From the NCBI RefSeq assembly GCF_002929495.1, contig NZ_PJJJ01000037.1, forward strand, positions 186,001 to 250,000: 64,000 bases of DNA, read 5' to 3'. A program made the position numbers and the translations under genes. Each line of letters starts with the position of its first letter. Positions within the stretch are counted from its first letter, which is position 1. The notes under the pieces are model-generated. The model was not told where the DNA came from, did not search any database, and was given only the letters and a program-made list of their open reading frames with translations. Shown here one piece after another: positions 45,885 to 56,626 of this stretch. Origin of the DNA: Cryobacterium sp. Y82. Lineage in GTDB: Bacteria; Actinomycetota; Actinomycetes; Actinomycetales; Microbacteriaceae.

Positions 45885-46481
45885 TCAGAGCGTGGTCGTG
45901 CTGGCGCGCAGGCCGCGTTCGGCCAGTGCGGCCAGGATGCGTTCGGTGACCTCTTCCACGGCGCCGAGTCCATCAATCGTGACGACGAGGCCGCGGGCAC
46001 TGTAGACATCAATCAACGGAGCGGTCTGCTCGGCGTAGACGTCAAGCCGGTGACGGATGACATCGGCCGTGTCGTCCGCGCGGCCTTGCTCGGCGGCACG
46101 CTTGAGCAGCCGGGTGACCACCTCGTCGGTGTCGGCGGTGATCAGCACGACAACGTCGAGCTGGGTCCCTTCGGCGTCCAGGAGACGGTCGAGCTCAGCG
46201 ACCTGATCGGTTGTGCGCGGGTAGCCGTCGAGCAGAAAGCCGCTGGCAGCATCCGCTTCTTGCAACCGGTCAGCAACGATCGCGTTGGTGAGGGTATCTG
46301 GCACGTAGGCGCCAGCATCCAGGTACGACTTGACCTCGAGTCCGAGCGGGGTCTCGTTGGTCACGTTGTATCGAAAAATGTCCCCGGTGGAGACGGCAGG
46401 AACACCGAAAGCGAGAGCGAGACGCTCGGCCTGGGTACCCTTGCCAGCACCGGGCGGGCCGATCAACAGCAAGCGCGTCAT
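45885..46481 (-). CDS. adk: Adenylate kinase
   Basis: 198 aa, the short-lid form usual in Actinobacteria (no zinc-finger lid). P-loop [21 protein letters not shown]-binding stretch [29 protein letters not shown]; and [16 protein letters not shown]. Converts 2 ADP to ATP and AMP. It overlaps the secY stop by 4 bp. Confidence 0.97.
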   Translation of the reverse strand: MTRLLLIGPPGAGKGTQAERLALAFGVPAVSTGDIFRYNVTNETPLGLEVKSYLDAGAYVPDTLTNAIVADRLQEADAASGFLLDGYPRTTDQVAELDRLLDAEGTQLDVVVLITADTDEVVTRLLKRAAEQGRADDTADVIRHRLDVYAEQTAPLIDVYSARGLVVTIDGLGAVEEVTERILAALAERGLRASTTTL

Positions 46482-47800
46482 TTGAGAAGCCCCTCATAGT
46501 GTCGCTGTTGCAGTTGCGAGTCAATCTGCTTAACCGTCTCGAGCCCCACGCCGACGATGATGAGAATGCTCGCGCCGCCGAACGGGAAGTTCTGATCGGC
46601 ACCGACAACGGAGAATGCGACGAGCGGAATCAGTGCGATCAGGCCCAGATAGAGCGAGCCGGGAAGGGTGATGCGCGTCAACACGAAGTCGAGGTACTCA
46701 GCGGTCGGGCGGCCGGCGCGAATGCCGGGAATGAATCCGCCGTACTTCTTCATGTTGTCGGCGACTTCTTCGGGGTTGAACGTGATGGCCACGTAGAAGT
46801 AGGTGAAGCCGATGATCAGCAGGAAATACATTGCCATGTATAGCGGCTGATCGCCACCGGTGAGGTTCTGCGAGATCCACACCACCCAGGCCGGGGCTTC
46901 AGCGCCCGCTGCCGGCTGGTTGAACTGCGCGAGCAGGGCCGGCAAATACAACAGCGAGGAGGCGAAGATCACGGGAATCACGCCGGCCATGTTGACCTTG
47001 ATCGGAATGTACGTGTTGTTGCCGCCGTAGGTTCGGCGACCGACCATGCGTTTGGCGTACTGCACGGGAATTCTTCGTTGCGATTGCTCCACGAAGACAA
47101 CGCCGGCGACCACCAGAATGCCAACGATCAGCACAATGATGAGGGTATCTGGTCCCTGCTGCTGGCCGATAGCGCTGAGCGAGCCGGGAAACAGTGCCGC
47201 GATCGAGATGAAGATCATGAGCGACATGCCGTTGCCGACGCCGCGCTCGGTGACGAGCTCACCCATCCACATGATGACGCCGGTGCCGGCGGTCATCGTG
47301 ATGACCATGAGCATGATGGCGTACCAGGCGTCGTTGGTGATCAGCTGCGTGCATTCGGTGCTGGCGGATGTGCCGAAAAGGGCGCCGCTACGGGCCACCG
47401 TGATGAGCGTGGTCGACTGCAAAATGCCCAGGGCGATCGTCAGGTAGCGGGTGTACTGGGTCAAGGTGCTCTGGCCCGATGCACCTTCTTTATACAGGGT
47501 GTCAAAGTGCGGGATGACCACGCGCAGCAACTGCACGATGATCGAGGCCGTGATGTACGGCATAATTCCCAGTGCGAAGACGCTCAACTGGAGCAGAGCT
47601 CCACCACTGAAGAGGTTGACGAGCTCGTAGAGGCCGCTCGTGCCCTGGTTGGCTGCGAGACACAGCTGCACGTTGGCGAAGTCCACAAATGGGGTCGGAA
47701 CAAACGAGCCCAAGCGGAACAGAGCAATGATGCCCAGGGTGAAGCCGATCTTCTTGCGAAGGTCGGGTGTGCGGAAGATCCGCGCAATGGCGCTAAACAA
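46478..47800 (-). CDS. secY: Preprotein translocase subunit SecY
   Basis: 440 aa with ten membrane helices. TTG start at 47800 with GGAGG six bases upstream. The segments [25 protein letters not shown] and [16 protein letters not shown] [18 protein letters not shown] are typical, and [20 protein letters not shown] marks the cytoplasmic loops. It forms the Sec channel. The 144-bp gap from rplO holds a large inverted repeat. Confidence 0.97.
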   Translation of the reverse strand: MFSAIARIFRTPDLRKKIGFTLGIIALFRLGSFVPTPFVDFANVQLCLAANQGTSGLYELVNLFSGGALLQLSVFALGIMPYITASIIVQLLRVVIPHFDTLYKEGASGQSTLTQYTRYLTIALGILQSTTLITVARSGALFGTSASTECTQLITNDAWYAIMLMVITMTAGTGVIMWMGELVTERGVGNGMSLMIFISIAALFPGSLSAIGQQQGPDTLIIVLIVGILVVAGVVFVEQSQRRIPVQYAKRMVGRRTYGGNNTYIPIKVNMAGVIPVIFASSLLYLPALLAQFNQPAAGAEAPAWVVWISQNLTGGDQPLYMAMYFLLIIGFTYFYVAITFNPEEVADNMKKYGGFIPGIRAGRPTAEYLDFVLTRITLPGSLYLGLIALIPLVAFSVVGADQNFPFGGASILIIVGVGLETVKQIDSQLQQRHYEGLLK

Positions 47801-47870
47801 AAAGGCCTCCAGATTTTTACGCAGATCGACAGTGCAGATCGATATAGAGCGGCAACTCGACTTAAAACGA

Positions 47871-47928
47871 TCGAGCTTGTCGAATCACACCAAACGATTT
47901 ACTCGATTGACGGATTCGACAAGCTCGA
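47871..47928. repeat. 16-bp perfect inverted repeat between rplO and secY
   Basis: TCGAGCTTGTCGAATC (47871-47886) and GATTCGACAAGCTCGA (47913-47928) are perfect reverse complements with a 26-base spacer. The core TTCGACAAGCTC resembles intergenic palindromic repeats that I recall from Microbacteriaceae genomes. It stands inside a cotranscribed ribosomal cluster, where it would form a long RNA stem upstream of secY. Confidence 0.85.
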
Positions 47929-47944
47929 CTGAGCGTCTACGGAC

Positions 47945-48505
47945 TTACTTTACAGATCCACCCGCGGCGACAATTTTCTGCTCAGCTGAAGCAGAGACCT
48001 TGTCGACCGTCACGTTCAGCTTAACGGTAATTTCACCGGTTCCGAGAACCTTGACTTTTTCGTTGTCACGAACTGCACCCTTGGCAATCAGGCTGGCGAT
48101 GGTGACATCGCCGCCGTTCGGGTAGAGCAGCTCGAGCTTTTCCAGGTTGACAACCTGGTACTCGACGCGGAACGGGTTCTTGAATCCACGCAGTTTCGGG
48201 GTGCGCATGTGCAGAGGCATCTGCCCACCCTCGAAGCCGACGCGCACGCTGTAGCGTGCCTTCGTGCCCTTGGTTCCTCGACCCGCGGTCTTACCCTTGG
48301 ATCCTTCACCACGGCCAACGCGCTGGCGAGCCTTCTTCGCTCCGGGCGCCGGGCGAAGGTGGTGTACCTTCAGCACGTGCTCGCGGGGCTCAGTGGGCTC
48401 AGCTGCAACAGCGACCTTCTTCGGGGCAGCGGCCTTTTTGGGGGCAGCTGCCTTTTTCGTGGCAGGCTTGTCGGCTACTTTGGTAGCTTCCTTCTCGTCA
48501 GCCAT
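47945..48505 (-). CDS. rplO: 50S ribosomal protein L15 with a Lys/Ala N-terminal extension
   Basis: 186 aa. The conserved protein starts near residue 43 ([20 protein letters not shown]) and continues with [14 protein letters not shown]. The first 42 residues are a repetitive [14 protein letters not shown] type basic-alanine stretch. L15 is usually 145-150 aa. The start overlaps the rpmD stop by one base. Confidence 0.96.
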   Translation of the reverse strand: MADEKEATKVADKPATKKAAAPKKAAAPKKVAVAAEPTEPREHVLKVHHLRPAPGAKKARQRVGRGEGSKGKTAGRGTKGTKARYSVRVGFEGGQMPLHMRTPKLRGFKNPFRVEYQVVNLEKLELLYPNGGDVTIASLIAKGAVRDNEKVKVLGTGEITVKLNVTVDKVSASAEQKIVAAGGSVK

Positions 48506-48687
48506 TAGTCAATCTCCTCGACCTTTACGAGGTGAGCGACGGTGTTGACGTAGCCACGGTTCTGCGAGTTGTCCTCGCGGATCGTGACGGCGCCAATGCG
48601 TCGCAGACCCAGGCTGCGAAGAGTGTCGCGCTGGTTCTGCTTCTCACTAATTTTGGACTTGATCTGTGTGATCTTCAGCTGGGCCAT
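48505..48687 (-). CDS. rpmD: 50S ribosomal protein L30
   Basis: 60 aa ([20 protein letters not shown], then [19 protein letters not shown]), normal length and sequence. Overlaps rpsE and rplO by one base on each side. Confidence 0.97.
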   Translation of the reverse strand: MAQLKITQIKSKISEKQNQRDTLRSLGLRRIGAVTIREDNSQNRGYVNTVAHLVKVEEID

Positions 48688-49394
48688 CAGGCACCTGCCT
48701 TCGCGGTTGCGGCCGCTGCAGCTGCAGCAGCGTCGGCACGAAGAAAACGGGCCGGAGCCACGTCTTCGTAGGCGAGGCCGCGGCGAGCCGCAACCGCACG
48801 CGGCTCTTCGAGCTGGTGCAGTGCCTCAACCGTGGCGTGCACGATGTTGATGGTGTTCGACGAGCCGAGCGACTTGCTCAGCACGTCGTGGATGCCAGCG
48901 CATTCGAGTACGGCGCGCACCGGGCCACCGGCGATAACGCCGGTACCTGCTGCTGCCGGACGAAGCAGAACGACGCCGGCTGCGGCCTCACCCTGCACGG
49001 GGTGCGGGATGGTCAGGCCGACGCGAGGAACGCGGAAGAAGTTCTTCTTCGCCTCTTCAACGCCCTTGGAGATAGCGGTAGGGACCTCGCGGGCCTTACC
49101 GTATCCAACGCCGACCAGGCCGTTACCGTCGCCGACGACAACGAGAGCGGTGAAGCTGAAGCGCCGACCACCCTTGACGACCTTCGACACGCGGTTGATG
49201 GTGACGACGCGCTCCAGGAACTGGCTCTTGTCGGCATCGCGGCTTCCGCGGTCCTTGTTCGGGTTGCGCTCACGTCCACCACGACGAGCCTCGCGAGGCT
49301 CATTCTGAGGCGGGGTGGTGGAGGCGGCGGTTTCAACCGGCGCCTCGGCAACGGCAGCAACAGGTGCTGTGGTTTCGATCTTTTCAGTGCTCAC
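48687..49394 (-). CDS. rpsE: 30S ribosomal protein S5
   Basis: 235 aa, GTG start. The conserved core begins near residue 58 ([20 protein letters not shown]), with [19 protein letters not shown] and [20 protein letters not shown]. About 55 residues of Ala/Thr/Glu then Arg/Gly-rich sequence precede it, and an Ala-rich tail follows. S5 acts in decoding accuracy and mRNA unwinding. Overlaps rplR by 4 bp. Confidence 0.97.
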   Translation of the reverse strand: MSTEKIETTAPVAAVAEAPVETAASTTPPQNEPREARRGGRERNPNKDRGSRDADKSQFLERVVTINRVSKVVKGGRRFSFTALVVVGDGNGLVGVGYGKAREVPTAISKGVEEAKKNFFRVPRVGLTIPHPVQGEAAAGVVLLRPAAAGTGVIAGGPVRAVLECAGIHDVLSKSLGSSNTINIVHATVEALHQLEEPRAVAARRGLAYEDVAPARFLRADAAAAAAAATAKAGA

Positions 49395-49762
49395 AGGTTC
49401 AATCCACCCTCTCGAGCTCCTTCAGCGATGGCTGCGACGCGTCCTGCGTACTTGCTGCCACCACGGTCAAATACAACGGCTTCGATGCCGGCGGCTTTCG
49501 CACGCTCAGCAACAAGCTCACCGACCTTGCGGGCCTTGGCGGTCTTGTCACCATCGAAGGTGCGCAAGTCCGTTTCGAGCGTGGATGCCGACGCAAGGGT
49601 GAAACCCTTGCTGTCGTCGACGACCTGCACGAATACGTGGCGAGCGGAGCGCGTGACGACGAGGCGCGGGCGAAGCGCCGTTCCCTCGATCTTCTTGCGA
49701 AGACGTGTGTGACGACGTCCGCGGGCTGCGGCCTTGCTCTTGCCTCTAGTTCCGAGTCCCAT
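49391..49762 (-). CDS. rplR: 50S ribosomal protein L18
   Basis: 123 aa; binds 5S rRNA with L5. Conserved segments are [20 protein letters not shown] and [20 protein letters not shown] with VVFDRGG. Two bases separate it from rplF. Confidence 0.97.
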   Translation of the reverse strand: MGLGTRGKSKAAARGRRHTRLRKKIEGTALRPRLVVTRSARHVFVQVVDDSKGFTLASASTLETDLRTFDGDKTAKARKVGELVAERAKAAGIEAVVFDRGGSKYAGRVAAIAEGAREGGLNL

Positions 49763-49764
49763 GG

Positions 49765-50301
49765 TTACTTACCGCTCTTTCCGGCCTTGCGGCGAACAAT
49801 CTCGCCGGCGTAACGCACACCCTTGCCCTTGTAGGGCTCTGGCTTGCGAATCTTACGGATGTTGGCGGCAACCTCGCCGACGGCCTGCTTGTCGATTCCG
49901 CTGACCGTGAGCTTGTTGACACTCTCAACGGTCAAAACGATTCCAACGGGCGGCTCAACGACGACCGGGTGCGAGAAGCCGAGGGCGAACTCAACAGAGG
50001 TGCCCTTCTGCGCCGCGCGGTAACCGGTACCGACGATTTCAAGACCCTTGGTGTAACCAACGGTTACGCCGATGATCTGGTTGTTGATCAGGGTGCGGGT
50101 CAGACCGTGCAGCGAACGCGACTGGCGCTCGTCGTTCGGACGGGTGACGAGAACGTGACCGTCCTCGATCGACACCGAGATGGGGTTGGAAACAACGAGC
50201 GCGAGCTCGCCCTTCGGGCCCTTGACGGAGACGGCCTGGCCGTCAGCCACAACCGTGACCCCAGCGGGGATCGGGATGGGGAGTCTTCCAATACGTGACA
50301 T
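49765..50301 (-). CDS. rplF: 50S ribosomal protein L6
   Basis: 178 aa. It begins [16 protein letters not shown] and has [10 protein letters not shown] and the C-terminal [20 protein letters not shown], all standard for L6. Six bases after rpsH. Confidence 0.97.
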   Translation of the reverse strand: MSRIGRLPIPIPAGVTVVADGQAVSVKGPKGELALVVSNPISVSIEDGHVLVTRPNDERQSRSLHGLTRTLINNQIIGVTVGYTKGLEIVGTGYRAAQKGTSVEFALGFSHPVVVEPPVGIVLTVESVNKLTVSGIDKQAVGEVAANIRKIRKPEPYKGKGVRYAGEIVRRKAGKSGK

Positions 50302-50307
50302 TCTCGG

Positions 50308-50706
50308 TTACCACACGTAGGCGAGAACTTCTCCGCCTACGCCCTTCTTCTCAGCCTGGCGGTCGGTGAGCAGACCGCTGGAGGTGGACAGGATGGCAAC
50401 GCCGAGGCCGCCGAGAACCGTGGGGATCTCGGTCGACTTTGCGTACACGCGCAGGCCAGGCTTGGAAACCCGCTTGATGCCTACGATGGAACGCTCGCGG
50501 TTCGGACCGAACTTGAGGTCCAGCGTGAGGGTCTTGCCTACTGTTGCATCCGTGACGGTCCAGGCGGAAATGTAACCCTGAGCCTTGAGGATGTCAGCGA
50601 TGTGCGCTTTCAATTTGCTATGCGGCATGGACACGGTGTCGTGGTACGCCGAGTTCGCGTTGCGCAGTCTGGTCAGCATGTCTGCGACCGGATCTGTCAT
50701 TGTCAT
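50308..50706 (-). CDS. rpsH: 30S ribosomal protein S8
   Basis: 132 aa from the ATG at 50706 ([20 protein letters not shown]), the usual actinobacterial start and length; the longer in-frame start at 50739 is not conserved. It ends [20 protein letters not shown] and VLAYVW. A 209-bp gap separates it from rplE; rpsN (S14), which often sits there, is absent. Confidence 0.97.
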   Translation of the reverse strand: MTMTDPVADMLTRLRNANSAYHDTVSMPHSKLKAHIADILKAQGYISAWTVTDATVGKTLTLDLKFGPNRERSIVGIKRVSKPGLRVYAKSTEIPTVLGGLGVAILSTSSGLLTDRQAEKKGVGGEVLAYVW

Positions 50707-50853
50707 TTTGTGGTGCCTTTCTCGCCTGGTTTCGCCCATCCGTTACACGAATGACGACCTGTGGTGGTGAGGAAACCGATCGGTTGATCGGCTTCCGGGG
50801 TGAAAATCTGTGTGCGCCCGGTGTTTACGTGCTCAGCGGGCGTTGCCAACCGG

Positions 50854-50885
50854 AGTTGGGAGCCTGCAAGCGCAAGCTCCCCACT
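50854..50885. other. Hairpin between rplE and rpsH
   Basis: AGTTGGGAGC (50854-50863) and GCTCCCCACT (50876-50885) pair with one mismatch, and TGC/GCA inside extend the stem to about 13 bp with an AAGC loop. It starts 31 bases after the rplE stop on the minus strand, without a U-tract. It may be an S8 feedback site, a processing site or the scar of a lost rpsN. Confidence 0.5.
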
Positions 50886-50915
50886 CTAGTTGAAATTGTT
50901 CCTGCGTAGTGCGAA

Positions 50916-51524
50916 CTACTTCTGTGCGTCGTCGGTCTTGAACGGGAAGCCGAGCGCCTTGAGCAGCGCGCGACCCTCGTCGTTGGTCTTCGCGGTCGTG
51001 ACGACCGTGATATCCATACCGCGAACGCGGTCGATGCGGTCCTGGTCGATCTCGTGGAACATGACCTGCTCGGTCAGACCGAAGGTGTAGTTGCCCGCAC
51101 CGTCGAACTGCTTGTCGGACAGACCGCGAAAGTCACGGATACGAGGAAGGGCCAGGCTGAGCAGCCGGTCCAGGAACTCCCACATGCGGTCGCCACGAAG
51201 AGTGACGTGGGCGCCGATGGGCTGTCCTTCACGCAGTTTGAACTGCGCGATGGACTTGCGAGCCTTGGTGACCTGCGGCTTCTGGCCGGTGATCTTGGTG
51301 AGGTCAGAAACCGCACCGTCCATCACCTTGCCGTCGCGTGCTGCTTCTCCAACACCCATGTTGACGACAATCTTCATCAGGGTGGGGATGCGATGCACGT
51401 TGGTGAAGCCGAGTTCCGTCGAGAGCTTGGCACTGATCTCATCGCGGTACTTCTGCTTCAGACGCGGCAGGGCCTTGACGGGCGCGGCGCCCTCAGTGCC
51501 TTCAACAACTGCGGTGTCAGTCAT
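50916..51524 (-). CDS. rplE: 50S ribosomal protein L5
   Basis: 202 aa; binds 5S rRNA. The segments [40 protein letters not shown] and [19 protein letters not shown] are diagnostic. A 15-residue Ala/Glu/Gly-rich extension precedes the core. Overlaps rplX by one base. Confidence 0.97.
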   Translation of the reverse strand: MTDTAVVEGTEGAAPVKALPRLKQKYRDEISAKLSTELGFTNVHRIPTLMKIVVNMGVGEAARDGKVMDGAVSDLTKITGQKPQVTKARKSIAQFKLREGQPIGAHVTLRGDRMWEFLDRLLSLALPRIRDFRGLSDKQFDGAGNYTFGLTEQVMFHEIDQDRIDRVRGMDITVVTTAKTNDEGRALLKALGFPFKTDDAQK

Positions 51525-51883
51525 TAGAGGTCCTTCCCTGACTTCTTGGCGTAACGAATGCGGACCGTCTTGGTGACGCCGTCCTTCGTTACCTCTTCCT
51601 GGCGGAACCCGACGCGGGTCGGCTTCTTGGTCTCCGGGTCGACGATGGCAACGTTGGACACGTGGATGGGGGCTTCGAAGGTCTCGATGCCGCCCGTCTT
51701 GGTGCCGCGCTGGGTCTGGCCAACACGAACGTGCTTGGTCACGAAGTTGATGCCCTCAACGAGGACACGGTTCTTCTCGACATCGACGGAGATGATCTTG
51801 CCCTGCTTGCCACGGTCTCCGCCGCGAGCCTGGCTGCGGCCGCTGATGACCTGAACCAGGTCACCCTTTTTGATTCTGGCCAT
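51524..51883 (-). CDS. rplX: 50S ribosomal protein L24
   Basis: 119 aa. The KOW motif region is [20 protein letters not shown] with [19 protein letters not shown]. Two bases after rplN. Confidence 0.97.
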   Translation of the reverse strand: MARIKKGDLVQVISGRSQARGGDRGKQGKIISVDVEKNRVLVEGINFVTKHVRVGQTQRGTKTGGIETFEAPIHVSNVAIVDPETKKPTRVGFRQEEVTKDGVTKTVRIRYAKKSGKDL

Positions 51884-51885
51884 GA

Positions 51886-52254
51886 TTAAATAACCTCCGG
51901 TGCCAGCGAGATGATCTTCATGAACTTCTTGTCGCGAAGCTCGCGACCGACCGGTCCGAAGATTCGGGTGCCGCGGGGGTCACCGTCTGCCTTCAAGATC
52001 ACTGCAGCGTTCTCATCGAACTTGATGTAGGAGCCGTCTGGACGACGGGTCTCCTTCTTGGTGCGAACGATGACAGCTTTGACGATGTCACCCTTCTTGA
52101 CGTTGCCGCCCGGGATTGCATCCTTGACCGTCGCGACGATGACGTCGCCGAGGCCGGCGTAACGACGGCCGGAGCCACCGAGAACGCGGATGGTCAAGAG
52201 TTCCTTGGCGCCGCTGTTGTCGGCAACCCTGACTCGTGATTCTTGCTGAAGCAC
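51886..52254 (-). CDS. rplN: 50S ribosomal protein L14
   Basis: 122 aa, GTG start. It begins [20 protein letters not shown] and contains [20 protein letters not shown]; exact canonical length. Starts the rplN-rplX-rplE part of the spc cluster, 34 bp after rpsQ. Confidence 0.98.
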   Translation of the reverse strand: MLQQESRVRVADNSGAKELLTIRVLGGSGRRYAGLGDVIVATVKDAIPGGNVKKGDIVKAVIVRTKKETRRPDGSYIKFDENAAVILKADGDPRGTRIFGPVGRELRDKKFMKIISLAPEVI

Positions 52255-52288
52255 TTTATAACTCCTTTACGTCAAGTAAGCGCGAGGC

Positions 52289-52588
52289 TTACTTGGCCTT
52301 CTCAAGAATCTCGACCAGGCGCCAGCGCTTGGAAGCGCTAAGCGGACGGGTCTCACTGATCAGGACCAGGTCGCCGATTCCGGCGGAGTTCGCCTCGTCG
52401 TGCGCCTTCAGCTTGGATGTACGGCGGATAACCTTGCCGTACAACGGGTGCTTTACGCGGTCTTCGACCACGACAATGATGGTTTTGTTCATCTTGTCGC
52501 TGGTCACATAACCACGCAGCGTCTTGCGGTAACCGCGTACGAGCTCGGTGGCTTCGCCCGCGACGACCGTTTCGTCAGTCTTCGCCAT
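52289..52588 (-). CDS. rpsQ: 30S ribosomal protein S17
   Basis: 99 aa. Core [40 protein letters not shown] and [20 protein letters not shown]. Two bases separate it from rpmC. Confidence 0.97.
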   Translation of the reverse strand: MAKTDETVVAGEATELVRGYRKTLRGYVTSDKMNKTIIVVVEDRVKHPLYGKVIRRTSKLKAHDEANSAGIGDLVLISETRPLSASKRWRLVEILEKAK

Positions 52589-52590
52589 GA

Positions 52591-52935
52591 CTAGGCCTCC
52601 TTCGTCTCGACGGCCTCAGCTGCAGCGTCGTCGGTGGACTCCACTTTTGCCTTAGCCTTCTTGGTCTTCTTTTCAGCCTTCTCAGCCTTGGCCGGAGCCT
52701 CCACTGCAACCGGCGTGGCACGAATGCCCAGCTCGCGCTCACGGAGAACCGTGTAGATGCGAGCGATGTCGCGCTTGACCGCGCGGAGGCGGCCGTGGCT
52801 CTCGAGCTGACCGGTGGCCGACTGGAAGCGCAGATTGAACAGCTCTTCCTTGGCCTTCTTCAGCTCATCGAACAGCTTTTCATTGTCAAAAGTATCGAGC
52901 TCGACTGGGGCGAGCTCCTTGGTTCCGATCGCCAT
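52591..52935 (-). CDS. rpmC: 50S ribosomal protein L29 with a Lys/Ala tail
   Basis: 114 aa from the ATG at 52935. Residues 1-75 are L29 ([40 protein letters not shown]). About 40 residues of Ala/Lys/Glu-rich sequence follow ([13 protein letters not shown]). Typical L29 is 60-80 aa. The A of its ATG is the last base of the rplP stop. Confidence 0.96.
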   Translation of the reverse strand: MAIGTKELAPVELDTFDNEKLFDELKKAKEELFNLRFQSATGQLESHGRLRAVKRDIARIYTVLRERELGIRATPVAVEAPAKAEKAEKKTKKAKAKVESTDDAAAEAVETKEA

Positions 52936-53354
52936 TATGCGTCGCCCTCCTCGCGCTTGATGATGCGTGCCTTGAGGGGCAGCTTGTGAATTGCGCGGGT
53001 CAGCGCCTCTTTCGCAACGGCGTCGGTGACACCGCTGAGCTCGAACAGAACGCGACCCGGCTTGACGTTGGCAACCCACCACTCGACTGAACCCTTACCG
53101 GAACCCATGCGGGTTTCGGCCGGCTTCTTGGTCAACGGGCGGTCGGGGTAGATGTTGATCCACACCTTTCCGCCACGCTTGATGTGACGCGTCATGGCGA
53201 TACGAGCGGACTCGATCTGACGGTTGGTCACATAAGCGGGGGTCAGCGCCTGGATGCCGTACTCACCGAAGGACACCGTGGTGCCACCGGTAGCGTGGCC
53301 GGTGCGACCCGGGTGGTGCTGCTTACGGTGCTTGACTCTGCGTGGAATCAACAT
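52935..53354 (-). CDS. rplP: 50S ribosomal protein L16
   Basis: 139 aa. It begins [20 protein letters not shown] and has [20 protein letters not shown] and [20 protein letters not shown]. Overlaps rpsC and rpmC by one base each. Confidence 0.98.
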   Translation of the reverse strand: MLIPRRVKHRKQHHPGRTGHATGGTTVSFGEYGIQALTPAYVTNRQIESARIAMTRHIKRGGKVWINIYPDRPLTKKPAETRMGSGKGSVEWWVANVKPGRVLFELSGVTDAVAKEALTRAIHKLPLKARIIKREEGDA

Positions 53355-54124
53355 TATTTAGCCTCCGCGACTGCTGCGACCGGTGCCGCTGCCGGAGCAT
53401 CTGCACGAGGTGCACGGCGCGGTCGATCGTCACGACGCTCGGGGCGGGACGACTTAGCGTTGGCCTGCTCGCGAGCGAGTTCCTTGTTGGTGATGTCGCC
53501 CTTGTAGATCCAGACCTTCACGCCGATACGGCCGAAGGTGGTCTTGGCTTCGTAGAAGCCGTAGTCGATGTTCGCGCGCAGGGTGTGCAGGGGCACACGA
53601 CCTTCGCGGTAGAACTCGCTGCGGCTCATCTCGGCGCCACCCAGACGGCCAGACACCTGGATGCGAACACCCTTGGCGCCGGCGCGCTGTGCGCCCTGCA
53701 GGCCCTTACGCATCGCGCGGCGGAAGGCCACACGTGCGGAAAGCTGCTCGGCAATACCCTGCGCGACGAGCTGGGCATCCTGCTCGGGGTTCTTGACCTC
53801 GAGGATGTTCAGCTGGATCTGCTTGGCGGTGAGCTTCTCAAGGTCAGAGCGGATGCGCTCGGCCTCCGCGCCGCGGCGACCAATCACAATGCCCGGACGG
53901 GCAGTGTGAATGTCAACGCGAACACGGTCACGAGTGCGCTCGATCTCGATGCGGCTGACGCCGGCACGGTCAAGGCTGGTGCTCAGCAGGCGACGGATCT
54001 TGACGTCTTCTGCAACAAAGTCAGCGTAACGCTGACCAGGCTTGGTCGAGTCAGAGAACCAACGCGATACGTGATCGGTGGTGATTCCCAGACGGAAGCC
54101 ATAGGGATTTACTTTCTGACCCAT
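53354..54124 (-). CDS. rpsC: 30S ribosomal protein S3
   Basis: 256 aa. It begins [20 protein letters not shown], with the KH domain ([20 protein letters not shown]) and [20 protein letters not shown]. The last 45 residues are Arg/Pro/Ala-rich and non-conserved. It helps unwind mRNA at the entry channel. Confidence 0.98.
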   Translation of the reverse strand: MGQKVNPYGFRLGITTDHVSRWFSDSTKPGQRYADFVAEDVKIRRLLSTSLDRAGVSRIEIERTRDRVRVDIHTARPGIVIGRRGAEAERIRSDLEKLTAKQIQLNILEVKNPEQDAQLVAQGIAEQLSARVAFRRAMRKGLQGAQRAGAKGVRIQVSGRLGGAEMSRSEFYREGRVPLHTLRANIDYGFYEAKTTFGRIGVKVWIYKGDITNKELAREQANAKSSRPERRDDRPRRAPRADAPAAAPVAAVAEAK

Positions 54125-54489
54125 TACTTCGTACCCTCCTCAGGAGTGGTGAGCACAACCGTGATGTGGCTGGTGCGCTTCTTGATTTCGAATGCGCGGC
54201 CCTGGGCACGAGCCTGGAAACGCTTGAGGGTCGTACCCTCGTCAACGAATGCCCGACTGATGAACAGGTCCTGCTCGTCCAGATACGTATTGGCTGCATC
54301 TGCCTTGACCCGGGCGTTGGCGATGGCCGAGGCCACCAGCTTGTACACCGGATCGCTCGCACCCTGCGGCGCGAACTTCAGAATTCCCAGCGCTTCATGC
54401 GCCTGCTTGCCGCGGATCATGTTGACAACGCGACGAGCCTTCTGGGGGGTAACGCGGATGTGACGCACGCGTGCGATCGACTCCACCAT
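54124..54489 (-). CDS. rplV: 50S ribosomal protein L22
   Basis: 121 aa. [20 protein letters not shown] and the exit-tunnel loop region ending [20 protein letters not shown] are standard. One base overlaps rpsC. Confidence 0.97.
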   Translation of the reverse strand: MVESIARVRHIRVTPQKARRVVNMIRGKQAHEALGILKFAPQGASDPVYKLVASAIANARVKADAANTYLDEQDLFISRAFVDEGTTLKRFQARAQGRAFEIKKRTSHITVVLTTPEEGTK

Positions 54490-54515
54490 TTCTTCTCCTC
54501 CTTCACGTCACCGCG

Positions 54516-54797
54516 TTAGCGGCGACGGCCCTTCTTGTCGTCCTTCACGTGTCCACGGAAGGTGCGGGTAGGTGCAAACTCACCGAGCTTGTGACCGACC
54601 ATGCTCTCGGTGACGAACACCGGGATGTGCTTGCGTCCGTCGTGCACTGCGATGGTGTGTCCGAGCATGTCGGGGATGATCATCGAGCGGCGCGACCAGG
54701 TCTTGATTACGTTCTTGCTCTTGGCTTCGTTCGCCGCGAACACCTTGCGAAGCAGGTGGTCGTCAACGAAGGGGCCTTTCTTAAGACTTCTTGGCAT
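54516..54797 (-). CDS. rpsS: 30S ribosomal protein S19
   Basis: 93 aa. [20 protein letters not shown] and [20 protein letters not shown] are canonical. 26 bp before rplV, nine bases after rplB. Confidence 0.98.
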   Translation of the reverse strand: MPRSLKKGPFVDDHLLRKVFAANEAKSKNVIKTWSRRSMIIPDMLGHTIAVHDGRKHIPVFVTESMVGHKLGEFAPTRTFRGHVKDDKKGRRR

Positions 54798-54806
54798 CGT
54801 CTACTC

Positions 54807-55646
54807 CTACTTACGCTTCTTGCCGACGGTACGGCGACGAACAATGAGCTTGTCGCTTTCCTTATTCGGGTGGCGGGTGCGCCCTTCCTTCTGGCCCCAG
54901 GGGCTGACGGGGTGACGTCCACCGGACGTCTTACCCTCACCACCACCGTGCGGGTGATCGACCGGGTTCATGGCAACACCACGAACGGTCGGGCGAACGC
55001 CTTTCCAGCGCATACGTCCGGCCTTGCCCCAGTTGATGTTCGACTGCTCGGCGTTGCCGACCTCGCCGATTGTCGCGCGGCAGCGAGCATCCACGTTGCG
55101 GATTTCACCAGACGGCAGACGAAGCTGGGCGTAGACGCCCTCCTTCGCGACGAGACGAACCGACGAACCGGCGGAGCGGGCCATCTTGGCGCCACCACCC
55201 GGACGCAGCTCGATCGCGTGAATGATGGTACCGGTGGGGATGTTCTTCAACGGCAGGTTGTTACCGGGCTTGATGTCAGCCCCGGCTCCCGATTCGATGA
55301 TGTCGCCCTGGCTGAGCTTGTTCGGCGCGATGATGTAACGCTTCGTGCCGTCGATGAAGTGCAGGAGCGCGATGCGCGCCGTACGGTTCGGGTCGTATTC
55401 AATTTCAGCGACGCGGGCGTTGACGCCGTCCTTGTCGTTGCGCTTGAAGTCGATCACGCGGTACTGGCGCTTGTGGCCACCACCGATGTGACGGGTCGTG
55501 ATGCGGCCCTGGTTGTTACGTCCACCGGTCTTGGAGAGCGGACGCAGAAGCGACTTCTCCGGGGTGGAACGCGTGATTTCCGCGAAGTCGGCAACGGATG
55601 AACCGCGTCGACCCGGGGTCGTGGGCTTGTACTTACGAATAGCCAT
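54807..55646 (-). CDS. rplB: 50S ribosomal protein L2
   Basis: 279 aa. It contains [20 protein letters not shown] and the peptidyl-transferase-centre stretch [20 protein letters not shown] with the functionally important His. Ends RRTVGKKRK. Confidence 0.98.
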   Translation of the reverse strand: MAIRKYKPTTPGRRGSSVADFAEITRSTPEKSLLRPLSKTGGRNNQGRITTRHIGGGHKRQYRVIDFKRNDKDGVNARVAEIEYDPNRTARIALLHFIDGTKRYIIAPNKLSQGDIIESGAGADIKPGNNLPLKNIPTGTIIHAIELRPGGGAKMARSAGSSVRLVAKEGVYAQLRLPSGEIRNVDARCRATIGEVGNAEQSNINWGKAGRMRWKGVRPTVRGVAMNPVDHPHGGGEGKTSGGRHPVSPWGQKEGRTRHPNKESDKLIVRRRTVGKKRK

Positions 55647-55668
55647 TAGTTATCCCTCTGCCTGTCGC

Positions 55669-55971
55669 TTAGCCGACGGCCGTGAAGATGTCGATGGAGC
55701 CAGACTTGAGCGTGACAATGGCACGCTTGGTGTCCTTGCGCTTGCCCATGCCGAACTTGGTGCGGCGAGTCTTGCCCACGCGGTTCAGGGTGTTGATCGA
55801 AGCGACCTGCACCTTGAAGATCTTTTCGATCGCGAGCTTGATCTCCGTCTTGTTCGAGCGGGGGTCAACGATGAAGGTGTACTTACCCTCGTCAATCAGG
55901 CCGTAGCTCTTCTCAGAGACAACCGGAGAGATGATGATGTCGCGGGGGTCCTTGTTGGTCGCGATAGTCAT
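55669..55971 (-). CDS. rplW: 50S ribosomal protein L23
   Basis: 100 aa. [20 protein letters not shown] and [20 protein letters not shown] are typical; it forms the chaperone docking site at the tunnel exit. Overlaps rplD by one base. Confidence 0.97.
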   Translation of the reverse strand: MTIATNKDPRDIIISPVVSEKSYGLIDEGKYTFIVDPRSNKTEIKLAIEKIFKVQVASINTLNRVGKTRRTKFGMGKRKDTKRAIVTLKSGSIDIFTAVG

Positions 55972-56621
55972 TATGCAGCCACCTCTTCCTTCTTGGTCTT
56001 GCTCTCCACGAACGCGTTGAACGCGCCGGTGGTGAAGACGATGTCGTCGCTGACGAGCACGTCATAGGCGTTGAGCTGATCCCACGAGAGGATGTGCACC
56101 GTCGGGAGGTTGCGAATGCTGCGCAACGTGGTCTCGTCGGTGCGCTCGAGAACAACCAGCACGTGCTTGCTCGTGGCGATCTGCGTGAGCAGCTCCAGGG
56201 CAACCTTGGTGTTGGGGGTCTCCGCCGTGAACAGTGCCTCGACGATGTGCAGGCGGCCACCGCGGGCGCGGTCGCTCAGTGCACCCTTGAGGGCTGCGGC
56301 GATCATCTTTTTCGGGGTGCGCTGGTCGTAGCTGCGCGGGGTCGGTCCGTGGACGATTCCACCACCGGTCATCTGAGGAGCACGGATCGAGCCCTGGCGA
56401 GCGCGACCGGTTCCTTTTTGCTTGAACGGCTTGCGGCCGGCACCGGAAACTTCTCCACGGCGCTTGACCTTGCTCGTTCCCTGGCGTGCGGCAGCGAGCT
56501 GCGCAACAACGACCTGGTGGATGAGAGGAATGTTGGCGGGAACGTCGAAGAGTTCGTCGGGAAGCTCAGCTGAGCCTGCCTTCTTGCCCTTGGCGTCAAT
56601 GATGTCGAGTGCTGTAGCCAT
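55971..56621 (-). CDS. rplD: 50S ribosomal protein L4
   Basis: 216 aa. The tunnel loop [20 protein letters not shown] and the C-terminal [20 protein letters not shown] are conserved. L4 can also repress its own operon in some bacteria. Five bases after rplC. Confidence 0.97.
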   Translation of the reverse strand: MATALDIIDAKGKKAGSAELPDELFDVPANIPLIHQVVVAQLAAARQGTSKVKRRGEVSGAGRKPFKQKGTGRARQGSIRAPQMTGGGIVHGPTPRSYDQRTPKKMIAAALKGALSDRARGGRLHIVEALFTAETPNTKVALELLTQIATSKHVLVVLERTDETTLRSIRNLPTVHILSWDQLNAYDVLVSDDIVFTTGAFNAFVESKTKKEEVAA

Positions 56622-56626
56622 GGTGA

